Shown here in pieces: positions 7,384-17,224 of a stretch of DNA of 64,000 bases (position 1 is the first letter of the stretch; the number at the start of each line of letters is the position of its first letter). The DNA is from Arachnia propionica (GTDB lineage Bacteria; Actinomycetota; Actinomycetes; Propionibacteriales; Propionibacteriaceae), in NCBI RefSeq assembly GCF_037055325.1, contig NZ_CP146373.1, positions 2,356,001 to 2,420,000 on the forward strand. Direction: 5' to 3'. Under the pieces are notes generated by a model. It saw nothing but the letters and a program-made list of their open reading frames with translations. It was not told the DNA's origin and did no database searches. The position numbers and the translations under genes were made by a program.

Positions 7384-9396
7384 TCAGGCGCCGGTCTTCG
7401 GCAGACCCGGCCTCACCGGAGCCGGAAGCGACCTGGCCGGAGTCGGCGTGACCAACGGAGACGGAGACGGGGTCGGGCTCGGAGTGGTCGGAACTTCGCA
7501 GACGGGGAGCTCAACTTCTCCTGCGAAGACAGCGGTCTTGGCGTCAATCCGTTTCCAGCCCTCCGGCATCGGGCCACCGAACTCATGGCCTTCCTGGGCA
7601 GTTGCAGTGACGGTGACGGTCACCTTGCCATCAGCGACCTTGATCTCCGGTTGGCCGTACGTGACCCCGGGGGTTTCGGCCACCGTGACGGTGGGTTGCG
7701 ACGGAGTGGTGGAGTCGACGGGACACGCCTGCGCACCGACGGTCGGGGTCACGGGGGTGACGGTCTTCACGCAGGTCGGCTGGGTGATGGTGGTGGTGAA
7801 GGTGTAGGTGCCGTCGCTATTGGCCTTCCAGCCTTCCGGCAAATGCTGGTCATCGATCTCCCTGCCCGTCGCAGGGGTGGCGGTGACCTCGACGGTCACC
7901 TTGTCACCGGAGGTGGTGAGCTTTGGGGTGGAGTAGGTGATGCCGTCGGTCTCGCCGACCTTGACGGTGGGTTTGGAGGGCTCGCTGGAGCCCGGTGTGC
8001 ACACGCCGAGGGTGACTTCGACCGGGGCCAGTTTCGGGTTCACGTGGTTGGTGAGGGAAACCTCGACGGTCTTGAGGCCCTCGATGGTGACCTGGGCGCT
8101 GTTGGCGTCGGGAACCCCGTCCTTGACGCCCTGCCCCGAGAACGCCGGGTCGCCATAGTCGATGTCACCGCTGGAGGGAACCTTCTCGGTCAGGGTGACA
8201 ACGGTGCCATTCGGGACGTTGTTGAGGGTTTCGAGGGTGCCATCGGCCTTCACCGCTAGCTCGCCACTGCGTGTCTGCCCCTTGTATTGATAGGACCAGG
8301 TCACCGGGTAGGCGGTGTCGGCGGGGACCTGGCCGCCCACGACGGCCTTCTTCACGGCAAGATGCCCGACAGTGTCACCGGAACCCGTGCCACCACCCGA
8401 CACGCTCTTGACAGCGGTCGCAGTGCGGTGTTCGGCATCGACGGTGGCCTTGTTGCTGTACTGCGCCCCTGCGGGGATCGGCCCGTCGGCTTTCAGCCGC
8501 AGATCGAACACGTAGAGCCGATCGGCCTCGAATTTCTTGCCCTTGTTGTCGATGGTGGCAGTAACGACGTCCTTGGAATCGTCAACGGAAACCTTGAGCG
8601 ATGGCGTGGTGGATGCGTCCACGGAGTGATGGCACTCGTCGGTGTAACTCTCGTTCCAGCACTTCGGAGTGTTGGGGACCCAGTGGACGGACGGGTTACC
8701 GTCGATGACGGTCAAGGTGGTTCCCGTCACCGCGTAATTGTCCGTGATGACCATGCGGGAACGATCGGCCACCCGGGAGCCAGGAACCACGATCCGCCAA
8801 TGGATGACGCTCAGGTCATCGGTCGGGAACCACCCGGACTTGTTGATCTCGGTGGGAACCTTGGGGCTGTAGCCGATGTTCCTCTGCCCATCGGGCAGCG
8901 GAACATCGAGTGGGCCGCTGCTGAGGGGGAAAGTGACCTTGTCGGTGTTGATCAGGGTGCTCACTTGTGCGCTCACCCACAGCGAGCCACCGACATTGTT
9001 CTTGCCCTCGACGTTCTCGTTGAAGGTACAGACCACGTCGGTTTCCCTCACCTCGCAGGTACCGTAGGTCAGCAGATCGCCCTCGGCCCCCTTGAGCTCG
9101 AAACTTCCAGTGGAACCTCCGATTTCTTTGGGCAGGTTGAGCCTGAAGGTATCCCCCGCTTTGCCGCTCTGATCGGGGATCCTCCACTGTGCATCGATCC
9201 GCACACCACTCCACAGGTAGACCGCGGGATCGCCGGCATCAAGTTTCGACAGCCGGATGCTTCCCCTGTCGATGGCGTTCACCTCGGCGGCCCGCGCCAC
9301 GGGGCTCGCAGCAACCAGACCGGCAATGCCGATCAGGAAAGTAAGCAGAAGCACCCCCGGCCTCCACCCGCTGCGAGCTTTGGTCCTCTTCAACAC
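7384..9396 (-). CDS. MSCRAMM-like adhesin with DUF5979-type domain, ends at LPKTGA
   Basis: A 670-residue paralog of the adhesin at 4832-7168. The signal peptide is clear (GVLLLTFLIGIAGLVAASPV, cleavage near ARA-AE). The Ig-like head spans about 40-340 and contains the GKAGDTFRLNLP motif and paired Cys. A DUF5979-like module (about 343-445, starting DTVGHLAVKK) and two Cys-bounded repeats follow, then a short Pro/Thr stalk. It also ends exactly at GLPKTGA and a stop, without membrane segment or basic tail. The start is GTG with AGAGGG about 8 nt upstream. Codons are C/G-ending throughout, as expected for this genome. Likely role: binding host matrix or other cells; how it stays on the surface is unclear. 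Confidence 0.85.
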   Translation of the reverse strand: MLKRTKARSGWRPGVLLLTFLIGIAGLVAASPVARAAEVNAIDRGSIRLSKLDAGDPAVYLWSGVRIDAQWRIPDQSGKAGDTFRLNLPKEIGGSTGSFELKGAEGDLLTYGTCEVRETDVVCTFNENVEGKNNVGGSLWVSAQVSTLINTDKVTFPLSSGPLDVPLPDGQRNIGYSPKVPTEINKSGWFPTDDLSVIHWRIVVPGSRVADRSRMVITDNYAVTGTTLTVIDGNPSVHWVPNTPKCWNESYTDECHHSVDASTTPSLKVSVDDSKDVVTATIDNKGKKFEADRLYVFDLRLKADGPIPAGAQYSNKATVDAEHRTATAVKSVSGGGTGSGDTVGHLAVKKAVVGGQVPADTAYPVTWSYQYKGQTRSGELAVKADGTLETLNNVPNGTVVTLTEKVPSSGDIDYGDPAFSGQGVKDGVPDANSAQVTIEGLKTVEVSLTNHVNPKLAPVEVTLGVCTPGSSEPSKPTVKVGETDGITYSTPKLTTSGDKVTVEVTATPATGREIDDQHLPEGWKANSDGTYTFTTTITQPTCVKTVTPVTPTVGAQACPVDSTTPSQPTVTVAETPGVTYGQPEIKVADGKVTVTVTATAQEGHEFGGPMPEGWKRIDAKTAVFAGEVELPVCEVPTTPSPTPSPSPLVTPTPARSLPAPVRPGLPKTGA

Positions 9397-10106
9397 GTCG
9401 TTTCCCTCTCATGTCAATACATGTAGTTCTTGTCCTCCGATCAGCTGACCTTTGGAGGCTGACGAACGTTAACACGAATTGCTTGAAGGGTGCACCATTT
9501 GGTCAGTTATGCATAGCTCACATCCCACCTTTTGTCCCGCGAGCCATCTTTCTACCAGCAGCCAGACCTGTCGTTCAGGTGCTCTTCCACTGTGGAGTTC
9601 CCCGAAAACCTTGCGCAAAACCAGTGTTCACACCACGTCTTCATCTCCACAGACGCACTGCGACGCGGTCGCGACAGAGTAGAAAACATCTTCGAGCGCA
9701 ACAACCGCGCTGCCACTAACACGAAACCTGATCCACGGGCTCGGAACACACCCCACGACCCATCCGACAAAGGATAGGAACACACTCATCGACTTCCGTA
9801 GCGCACGTGAGCATTGTTTCGCTGGCACAGGACTTCCCGTCTCCACAGGAACGGCGCCACACCCACAGCCATTTCCGGGTATCCGTCGCGCATCCGGACA
9901 TAGCGTGGCGTCGGGCCACCAGGCCTCGGCGCATGTGTTTCAGTCACGAAAAGGACGTGACCACAAGGAAGATCCCCGGAAACCATTGACATTGGATCGT
10001 ACAATCGACGCGGTCGCTGACCATCCGCGTCGCGAGAACTCCCGCCGAAGCGCTGACCACGTACGGCACGTAGCTCCACCCTTGAACAGGAAGCGCGACC
10101 GAGGAA
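9397..10106. other. Intergenic region, no gene seen
   Basis: About 710 bp between the adhesin start and the 3' end of the nuo-linked operon. The short open frames here lack ribosome sites and recognisable sequence. The part next to 9396 should hold the adhesin promoter. I saw no clear terminator for the operon ending at 10107. Confidence 0.55.
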
Positions 10107-11057
10107 TCAGGCGGAGCGTTCCACCAGGTCGTCACAGACCTGGAGCAGCAGCTGTTTGACCTGGCCCTCCGGAAGCGGCCCCAGATGCTGCCTGGCCAGG
10201 TCTGCGTGGCGGCGAACCTCGACCCGCGCCTTCTCGATGACAGGATGGATACGCAACGCAGCCAACGCCTCCGCAAGAACCGCATCATCGCTCAGGTCCC
10301 CAGCGAGCAGGTCCTTCAGGGGCTGATCAGCGGGGTCATTGGAAGCCTCCAGCAGCAGCGTCGGCAGCGTCGGCACCCCCTCACGCAAGTCTGTGCCCGG
10401 GGTCTTGCCGGCGACATCGCTGGTGATGTCGATGATGTCGTCGCTCAGCTGGAAGACCAACCCGACTTCCTCGCCGTAAGCCGCCAAGGCATCCCGAATT
10501 CTCTGAGGAGCCCCCGCAATCATCGCACCGAACAGCGCGGAAGCGGCAATCAGCGAGCCTGTCTTGTCAGCGATCACCTGCAGGTAGTGCTCCAGCGGCA
10601 CCTCCCCCGTCTCCGGGCCACGGGTCTCCGCAATCTGCCCCTGCACGAGCCGAGTGAAGGTCTTCGCCTGAAGCCGCACGTAGTCGGTGCCAAGGTCCGC
10701 CACCAGGATCGACGCCTTCGCGAACAGATAGTCGCCGATCAGGATCGCTATGGAATTGCCCCACCGGGAGTTCGCGGACGGCGCGGAGCGGCGCACATCG
10801 GCCTCATCCATGACATCGTCATGGTAGAGGCTCGCGACGTGGGTCAGCTCCATCACGAGGGCTGCCTTCAGCAGCCGCTCCTCGTCCACCTCACCACCGA
10901 ACTCCGACGCGAGATACACCAGCTGAGGCCGGAACCGTTTTCCTCCAGCCGCTATCAGGTGGCTGGCGGCCTCGGTGACGAACGGGGAATCGGCCACGGC
11001 AACCTGCCGCAGCTGCTCCTCGAAGCGGATCGAGAGGGCTTCGATGTCGAGGGTCAA
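10107..11057 (-). CDS. Trans-polyprenyl diphosphate synthase
   Basis: This 316-residue enzyme condenses isopentenyl diphosphate with an allylic diphosphate to give a long all-trans chain, probably the menaquinone tail. Both Asp-rich motifs are present: the first as LYHDDVMDEADVRR (about residues 78-91) and the second as QLSDDIIDITSD (about 205-216). The GGKRFRPQL motif near residue 33 is also typical. The start is a TTG with GGAG 5 nt upstream. It follows nuoN by 14 bp and is the last gene of the complex I operon, which supports a role in making the quinone used by that enzyme. The chain length (heptaprenyl to nonaprenyl) cannot be read from the sequence with confidence. Confidence 0.9.
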   Translation of the reverse strand: MTLDIEALSIRFEEQLRQVAVADSPFVTEAASHLIAAGGKRFRPQLVYLASEFGGEVDEERLLKAALVMELTHVASLYHDDVMDEADVRRSAPSANSRWGNSIAILIGDYLFAKASILVADLGTDYVRLQAKTFTRLVQGQIAETRGPETGEVPLEHYLQVIADKTGSLIAASALFGAMIAGAPQRIRDALAAYGEEVGLVFQLSDDIIDITSDVAGKTPGTDLREGVPTLPTLLLEASNDPADQPLKDLLAGDLSDDAVLAEALAALRIHPVIEKARVEVRRHADLARQHLGPLPEGQVKQLLLQVCDDLVERSA

Positions 11058-11071
11058 GATGACTCCAGGGG

Positions 11072-12643
11072 TCAGCGGATGAACTGAGCGGCTCCAGCCG
11101 CCAGGTCAAGAATGCTACCCGGAATCAAACCGAGAACGATTGTCGCCACAGCGGACACCGCAACAACGATCCAGGTCCAGCCGGAGGCCTCGGCCACCCT
11201 GCCCTGTTCACCGCGCTTGGGTTCCTTGAACCACATCGCCACCACGACCTTCAGGTAGAAGAAGGCGGCCACGAGGCTCGCGATCACCGCGACCAGAACC
11301 AGCCAGCCGTACCCGCCTTGCCAGGCGGCGGCGAAGACCACCAGCTTGCCGACGAAACCCGCGGTTAGCGGGATACCGGCGAAGCTGAGCAGGAACAGGG
11401 TCATGACCCCGGCGACGAACGGGCTGGTCCGTCCCAGCCCCTGCCACGCAGCGATCCCGTTCGCTTCTCCCCCGGCGCGCCGAACCATCGTGATGACCCC
11501 GAAGCCACCAAGGGTGGCGAAACCGTAGGCCAGCAGGTAGAAGGAGATCGACCCGACCGACGAGACACGGTCCTCGACCGTGAAACCCACCGCGGCGACG
11601 AAACCTGCCAGGATGAACCCGGCGTGGGCGATCGAGGAGTAGGCGAGCAGACGTTTGATGTCCTGCTGCACCAGGCCCACCACCGCGCCGACCACCATGG
11701 TCGCCACCGCGACGGTGGCGATGATCGGTTGCCAGTCCCAGCGCGCCCCACCGAGAGCGACGTAGAACACCCGCAGGAGCGCGGCCACGGCGGCCGTTTT
11801 GGTGGCGATCGCCATGAAACCGGTCACAGGGGTCGGGGCGCCAGTGTAGACGTCCGGAGTCCAGGTGTGGAACGGCACCGCACCCACCTTGAACAGCAGT
11901 CCGACGGCCAGCATCACCAGGCCGGCCAGCAGCAGCACTGGCGGCGACTCGTCGGTGACTATGGCCTGCGCCACACCGGCGTAGGCGAAGGTACCCGCGT
12001 AGCCGTACAGCAGCGCCACACCGAACAGGAAGAACGCGGAGCTGAACGCGCCGAGCAGGAAGTATTTCAGTGCCGCTTCCTGACTCAGCCAGCGCCGACG
12101 CCGCGCCATCCCTGAAAGCAGGTACAGCGGCAGGGAGAAGATCTCGAGCGCCACGAACAGCGTCAGCAGGTCGTTGGCGGCCACGAACAGCAGCATCCCG
12201 AACAACGCGAACAGAATCAACGGGAAGATCTCGGTGTGTTCACGGCGCTGACGTTCGGCCTCCCGCTCCATCGGCGACCCCGGAACGGTGGCGGCGGATG
12301 CGGCGAAGGCCGACACCCCGCCAGCGACAGCGCGTTCGGCAAACAACGCCACCCCTCCCAGACCAACCAGCAGCAGCAGCGACCAGAAGAAATACGTAGG
12401 CCCGTCCACGGCGATGCTTCCAGGAGCGACAATCTTGAAGTCCCCGCGCACCCAGTTGTAGACGGTGAACCCCATGGCAGTGAGGACCGTCAGCATCGCC
12501 AGTCCCGTCTGCGCGGGGTAACGGTACTCGCGAGGGGCCACGGCCTCGAGGAGCACCCCCAGGGTGGCGCCGACCAGCAATGTGATCAGGGGTGCCTCGA
12601 GCATCCACTCCATGACCGGAACGGTGATCTCAAGCGGGCTCAT
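11072..12643 (-). CDS. nuoN: NADH-quinone oxidoreductase subunit N
   Basis: Antiporter-like membrane subunit of complex I, 523 residues, one of three related proton-channel subunits. Multiple hydrophobic helices are visible. The conserved core has the GLLFKVGAVPFHTWTPDVYTGAPTPVTGF run, with the Lys and His used in proton transfer, and LLAYSSIAHAGF. Its ATG overlaps the nuoM stop by one base (TGATG), so translation is coupled. Length and position as the final nuo gene are normal for Actinobacteria. Confidence 0.97.
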   Translation of the reverse strand: MSPLEITVPVMEWMLEAPLITLLVGATLGVLLEAVAPREYRYPAQTGLAMLTVLTAMGFTVYNWVRGDFKIVAPGSIAVDGPTYFFWSLLLLVGLGGVALFAERAVAGGVSAFAASAATVPGSPMEREAERQRREHTEIFPLILFALFGMLLFVAANDLLTLFVALEIFSLPLYLLSGMARRRRWLSQEAALKYFLLGAFSSAFFLFGVALLYGYAGTFAYAGVAQAIVTDESPPVLLLAGLVMLAVGLLFKVGAVPFHTWTPDVYTGAPTPVTGFMAIATKTAAVAALLRVFYVALGGARWDWQPIIATVAVATMVVGAVVGLVQQDIKRLLAYSSIAHAGFILAGFVAAVGFTVEDRVSSVGSISFYLLAYGFATLGGFGVITMVRRAGGEANGIAAWQGLGRTSPFVAGVMTLFLLSFAGIPLTAGFVGKLVVFAAAWQGGYGWLVLVAVIASLVAAFFYLKVVVAMWFKEPKRGEQGRVAEASGWTWIVVAVSAVATIVLGLIPGSILDLAAGAAQFIR

Positions 12644-14175
12644 CAGTTCTCTCCCTGGATCGTGGGGGCGGGATTGGTCTCACCGGCGGCTTGCATCACG
12701 CCCTGTGCCGCATCATCGGCCACCTGGAGCAGCGGCTTCGGGAAGAACCCGAAGACGATCAGCAGCACCAGCAGCGGCACCACTGCCAGGCGTTCGCGCA
12801 GGTTCAGGTCCGTGGAGACGTGTTTGCGCACGTCGTCGGGCACGGGGCCGGTCATGGTTTTCTTGTAGACGGTGAGCACGTAGGCCGCAGCCAGCACCAT
12901 TCCGAGGGTCAGCACTGCGGTGTGCACCGGGTAGCGCTGCCAGGAACCGGCCATCACCAGGAACTCCGAGACGAAGCTGGACATGCCGGGCAGAGCGAGC
13001 ACCGACAGGCCCGAGAGCAACAGGAAACCGGCCAGCACCGGGGCGGTTTTCTGCACCCCGCCGTAGGCCTCGATGGCGGCGGTGCCGCGGCGTTTCACGA
13101 GGAAACCGATGACCAGGAACATCGCTGCCGTGGAGAAGCCGTGGTTCAGCATGTAGAAGATCGACCCGCTCAGCGACTGCGTGGTCAGCGCGAAGATCCC
13201 GAATACCATGAACCCGAAGTGGCTGACGGAGGTGTAGGACACGAACCGCAGCAGGTCGGGGCTGCCGAGCGCCATGAGGGCGCCGTAGAACATGGAGACC
13301 ACCGCCCACACCAGGATGACCGGTGTAGCCCAGTGCGAGGCCTCGGGGAAGATCGTCATGCAGATCTTGATCATCCCGAAGGTGCCGATCTTGTCGAGGA
13401 TGCCCACCAACATCGTCGACGAGCCGGCGGTGGCCTGCTCGGCGGTGTCCGGCAGCCAGGTGTGCAGACCGGCCATTGGTGCCTTCACCGCGAACGCGAA
13501 GAAGAAAGCCGCGAACAACCAGTAGCCAATGTCGCCACCCAGGTCGAGGCCCTTCAGGTCGCTGATCAGGAAGCTGGGATCCCCTGCCGCCACGGAGACC
13601 GCATACAACCCGGCGACGCCCACCAGCATCACCAGCCCACCGGCCAGCGAGAACAATAGGAATTTCACGGCCGCCGCGGCCCGTTCCGGCCCGCCAAAAC
13701 CCGAGATCATGAAGTACATCGGGATCAGTGTGGCCTCGAACATCACGTAGAACAGCAGCACGTCGTTGGCCAGGAACACCAGGAGGGAGAGCCCTTCCAG
13801 TGCCAGCGCGAGGGCGAAGAAGGTCCGCGTCGACCAGCGGGCGCCCTCCGCGTCGCCGACGTGCCACTCGGCGATCAGCACCAGTGGGGTGAGGATCACG
13901 GTCAGCAGCACCATGACGGCACTCATGGAGTCCAGTTCCAGGGCGTAGGAGGTCCCGATTATCTGGATCCACGACACCGTCTCCGACAGCGGCTTCTTCA
14001 GGTGGGGGCCGGTGGTCCCCAGGACGAAGACGAACACCCCGAGAACGGTGGTGGCGAACGCGAAGCACAGGCCGATGACGCGGGCGGCGGTGCCGCGCAC
14101 GCAGGTCAGGACCAGGGCGCCGAACAGCGGCAACAGCGCGAGAATGCTCAGGAGGGGAATCGAGTGGTTGATCAC
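12643..14175 (-). CDS. nuoM: NADH-quinone oxidoreductase subunit M
   Basis: Antiporter-like membrane subunit of complex I, about 510 residues. Typical motifs include ALEGLSLLVFLANDVLLFYVMFEATLIPMYFMI with its conserved Glu, KAPMAGLHTWLPDTAEQAT, and FVSYTSVSHFGFM. The start is taken as GTG at 14175, which has GGAAGGA about 9 nt upstream and leaves a 16-bp gap after nuoL. A longer in-frame ATG at 14223 would overlap nuoL by 32 bp and adds a non-hydrophobic, Trp/Glu-rich N-terminus, so it was rejected. Confidence 0.97.
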   Translation of the reverse strand: MINHSIPLLSILALLPLFGALVLTCVRGTAARVIGLCFAFATTVLGVFVFVLGTTGPHLKKPLSETVSWIQIIGTSYALELDSMSAVMVLLTVILTPLVLIAEWHVGDAEGARWSTRTFFALALALEGLSLLVFLANDVLLFYVMFEATLIPMYFMISGFGGPERAAAAVKFLLFSLAGGLVMLVGVAGLYAVSVAAGDPSFLISDLKGLDLGGDIGYWLFAAFFFAFAVKAPMAGLHTWLPDTAEQATAGSSTMLVGILDKIGTFGMIKICMTIFPEASHWATPVILVWAVVSMFYGALMALGSPDLLRFVSYTSVSHFGFMVFGIFALTTQSLSGSIFYMLNHGFSTAAMFLVIGFLVKRRGTAAIEAYGGVQKTAPVLAGFLLLSGLSVLALPGMSSFVSEFLVMAGSWQRYPVHTAVLTLGMVLAAAYVLTVYKKTMTGPVPDDVRKHVSTDLNLRERLAVVPLLVLLIVFGFFPKPLLQVADDAAQGVMQAAGETNPAPTIQGEN

Positions 14176-14191
14176 GTGAGTTCTTCCTTCC

Positions 14192-16099
14192 TCAGACCAG
14201 CCGTCCGAACACCACGATGGCACCGAGGATCACGACGCCGATCACCAGCGTGAGGCCGTAGGTGCGGGAATAGCCATTCTGTGCCTTCCGCAACAGGCCC
14301 GCCACACCTTTCGCCCCATATCCGGAGCCCCGGACGAGGCCGTCGACCACGCCTTGATCCGCAAGGCTCAGCGCGGTCGCGATGCCACTCACGGGCCAGA
14401 TCACCGCGTAAGTGTTGATGGCGTCCCCGTAGAGGTCGTTGCGACCGATCAGCACCAGCGGATTGCGGGTCCGCGGCGCCTGTTTCGGGATGAGACCGCT
14501 GTGCAGCCACCACCCGAGCGCGACACCCAACGCCACGACGACCAGCGTGACCACGCCGATCCAGCTGAAGGCCAGCAGACCGGTCTCGTGGGGATGCGAC
14601 CCAGTGGCCGGCGCCAGCCAGCCCTGGATCCAGTTGTTCATCACAAGGCCCGCTCCCAGTGAGGCAATGGCCAGGATCACCAGCGGAATGGTCATCACAG
14701 CCGGTGATTCGTGCGGGTGCACGTCCTCCTCCCAGCGGCTGCGCCCCAGGAAGGTCATCATCATCAGGCGCGTCATGTAGTACGCGGTGATACCCGCTCC
14801 GATGAGCGCCAGGACACCCAGGACGATGTTGCGTTCGAAGGCGGCCTCGATGATGTGGTCCTTGGAGTAGTAGCCCGCGGTGAAGGGGAACCCGATGATG
14901 GCCAGATATCCCATGGCAAAGGTCAGGAAGGTCCACCGCATCGCCTTGGCCAGGGCACCAAAGTTGCGCATGTTCACGTCGTCGTTCATGCCGTGCATCA
15001 CGGAGCCGGCACCGAGGAACATGTTCGCCTTGAAGAAGCCGTGGGTGATCAGGTGGAAGATCGCGAAGGCCGCACCCACCGGCCCGAGACCCGCGGCCAA
15101 CATCATGTAGCCGATCTGCGACATGGTGGAACCGGCCAGGACCTTCTTGATGTCGTCCTTGGCGGTGCCGATCCAGGCGCCGGCGAGCAGCGTCACGACG
15201 CCCACGATCGCCACCGCGAGGGTCGCGGCCTCGCTGATCTCGTAGATCGCGTGGCTGCGCACCACCAGGTAGACGCCAGCCGTGACCATCGTGGCCGCGT
15301 GGATCAGGGCGGAGACCGGAGTGGGGCCCTCCATGGCGTCGAGCAGCCACGACTGCAACGGCACCTGCGCCGACTTGCCGCACGCCGCGAGCAACAGCAG
15401 GAAACCGAGCAGCGTCGCGGTGGCGACATCGGCCCGCGGTATACCGGCGTTGACCTCGGAGAAGGCGGTGCTGCCGAACAGCGACAGCATCGTGAAAATG
15501 GCCATCGCCATTCCCAGGTCGCCGACGCGGTTGACGACGAAAGCCTTGCGACCCGCAGCAGCCGCAGAGGGTTTATGTTGCCAGAAGGAGATCAGCAGGT
15601 AGGAGGCCAGACCGACGCCCTCCCACCCGAGGAACAGCACCAGGTAGCTGTCGGCCAGCACCAGCGTGAGCATCGCCGCGATGAACAGGTTCAGGTAGGC
15701 GAAAAACCTGCGCCGCCGCTCGTCGTGGGCCATGTAACCGATCGAGTAGATGTGGATCAACGACCCGACGCCGGTGATGAGCAGCACGAACAGGATCGAC
15801 AGCTGATCGATCAACATCCCGAAGCTGAGGTTCCACGATCCGGTGCTGATCCAGTCGTAGAGATACACGGTGACGGCCCGCTGCCCCTCATCGGCGCCCA
15901 GCATTGAACTGAACAGCAAAACCCCGATGGCGAACGACGCCAGGCAGCACGCGGTCGCCAGCCAGTGGCCCCACGAGTCAGAGAAACGCCCGAGGACCAG
16001 CAGCAGCGCCGCCCCGGCCAGAGGAATCGCGATCAGGAGCCAGGCGAGGCTGAACAGCCCCATGGCGGGTACCGTCGCTATGGTTTCCAACAACAGCAC
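14192..16099 (-). CDS. nuoL: NADH-quinone oxidoreductase subunit L
   Basis: Largest antiporter-like membrane subunit, 635 residues, which also carries the long lateral helix of the membrane arm. Visible motifs: LIHIYSIGYMAHDERRRRFF, FLGWEGVGLASYLLISFW, KSAQVPLQSWLLDAMEGPTP with the conserved Lys, and ALIHAATMVTAGVYLVVR with the conserved His. The GTG start has GGAGG just upstream and follows nuoK by 10 bp. Normal length. Confidence 0.97.
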   Translation of the reverse strand: MLLLETIATVPAMGLFSLAWLLIAIPLAGAALLLVLGRFSDSWGHWLATACCLASFAIGVLLFSSMLGADEGQRAVTVYLYDWISTGSWNLSFGMLIDQLSILFVLLITGVGSLIHIYSIGYMAHDERRRRFFAYLNLFIAAMLTLVLADSYLVLFLGWEGVGLASYLLISFWQHKPSAAAAGRKAFVVNRVGDLGMAMAIFTMLSLFGSTAFSEVNAGIPRADVATATLLGFLLLLAACGKSAQVPLQSWLLDAMEGPTPVSALIHAATMVTAGVYLVVRSHAIYEISEAATLAVAIVGVVTLLAGAWIGTAKDDIKKVLAGSTMSQIGYMMLAAGLGPVGAAFAIFHLITHGFFKANMFLGAGSVMHGMNDDVNMRNFGALAKAMRWTFLTFAMGYLAIIGFPFTAGYYSKDHIIEAAFERNIVLGVLALIGAGITAYYMTRLMMMTFLGRSRWEEDVHPHESPAVMTIPLVILAIASLGAGLVMNNWIQGWLAPATGSHPHETGLLAFSWIGVVTLVVVALGVALGWWLHSGLIPKQAPRTRNPLVLIGRNDLYGDAINTYAVIWPVSGIATALSLADQGVVDGLVRGSGYGAKGVAGLLRKAQNGYSRTYGLTLVIGVVILGAIVVFGRLV

Positions 16100-16109
16100 G
16101 GCAGCCTCC

Positions 16110-16409
16110 TCAGAACTTCAGCAGGTTCGCGTCGTCGACGGAGGCCGAACGGCGGGCACGATACACGGCGACGATGATGGCCAGGCCGACCACGACCTCG
16201 GCAGCAGCCACCACCATGACGAAGAAGGACGCCACCTGACCGTCGAGTCCGCCGTGCTGGCGGGCAAAGGTCACGAACACCAGGTTCGCGGCGTTGAGCA
16301 TCAGCTCCACGCTCATGAAGGCAATGATCGCGTTGCGGCGCAGCAGGAATCCGAGCGCACCGACGGCAAACAGCAGCGCCGCCAGCACCAGATAGGCTTC
16401 GGTGCTCAC
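16110..16409 (-). CDS. nuoK: NADH-quinone oxidoreductase subunit K
   Basis: Small membrane subunit of 99 residues with three predicted helices. The second helix carries the conserved Glu ([17 protein letters not shown]) and the third another ([18 protein letters not shown]), both used in proton transfer. GTG start overlapping the nuoJ stop by 4 bp (GTGA). Confidence 0.97.
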   Translation of the reverse strand: MSTEAYLVLAALLFAVGALGFLLRRNAIIAFMSVELMLNAANLVFVTFARQHGGLDGQVASFFVMVVAAAEVVVGLAIIVAVYRARRSASVDDANLLKF

Positions 16410-17224
16410 TTGGCTTCTCCTTCCAGTTCAGCGGAAACCTTCTCGATCTCACCGAAGGTGGTGGTCGTCGGGTTGCGCAGGTCATCGACCGCCACCACCG
16501 CACCACGGGTGGTCAGGGCGTGGCTCACAGATTTCTCGGCGACGGTGCCGTCGGGAAGCAGCGCAGGCGCGTGGATTGCGTTGGAGCGGGCGTAGACGCC
16601 GGAGTTCGGGTCCGGCCCCGGGTGCACACCACCGACCGCATAGCGCTCGATACGAGCTTCCATGTTCTCGGCCTGACGTCGGGGCTCGCGGAGCCGGTCA
16701 CCGTGGGCCAGCACCATGGCGCCCACCGCCGCGGTGATCAGCAGCGCCGAGGTGGCTTCCAGCAGCACCACGTAGCGCGAGAACAGCAGGGCGGCCACAC
16801 CCTGGGCGTTGCCGCCGCCGGCCTCGTTGGCCTGCGCCAATCCCGCCGGACCACCGACGAAGACCGCCTGTCCGATGGCGAACACCAGCAGACCCGCGAG
16901 GCCGAGCACCGCCAGAATGCCCGCCACCCGCTGGCCCTTGAGGGTCTCCACCACGGAGTCGCGGCTGTCAACGCCAATCAGCATCACCACGAACAGGAAC
17001 AGCATCAAAATGGCGCCTGTGTAGACGATGATCTGCACCACGAACAGGAACGGGGCGTCCTGGGCGGCGTAGAGGACCGCGAGCCCCACCATCACTCCGG
17101 CCATGCAGAGGGCCGAGTGAACGGGTTTGCGGGCGACGACGATGCCGATGGCCAGCAGCACCATGATCGGCGCACACACCACGAAGGCGACGAGCTCACC
17201 CGTCAGCGGGGGAAGGGGAATCAT
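16406..17224 (-). CDS. nuoJ: NADH-quinone oxidoreductase subunit J
   Basis: Membrane subunit of 272 residues. The N-terminal ~170 residues hold five hydrophobic helices, including [24 protein letters not shown], the characteristic NuoJ third helix. A hydrophilic C-terminal tail of about 90 residues follows, longer than in Escherichia coli (184 residues in total) but usual in Actinobacteria. ATG overlaps the nuoI stop by 4 bp. Confidence 0.97.
   Translation of the reverse strand: MIPLPPLTGELVAFVVCAPIMVLLAIGIVVARKPVHSALCMAGVMVGLAVLYAAQDAPFLFVVQIIVYTGAILMLFLFVVMLIGVDSRDSVVETLKGQRVAGILAVLGLAGLLVFAIGQAVFVGGPAGLAQANEAGGGNAQGVAALLFSRYVVLLEATSALLITAAVGAMVLAHGDRLREPRRQAENMEARIERYAVGGVHPGPDPNSGVYARSNAIHAPALLPDGTVAEKSVSHALTTRGAVVAVDDLRNPTTTTFGEIEKVSAELEGEAK

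Noticed and set aside
7309-8259. 316-codon plus-strand frame opposite the second adhesin
   Set aside because: Antisense shadow of the repetitive adhesin gene; Gly/Asp/Arg-rich with no recognisable domain or ribosome site.
14172-15383. 403-codon frame within nuoL on the same strand
   Set aside because: Out-of-frame shadow; low-complexity Arg/Gly-rich product, while the nuoL frame encodes all expected motifs.
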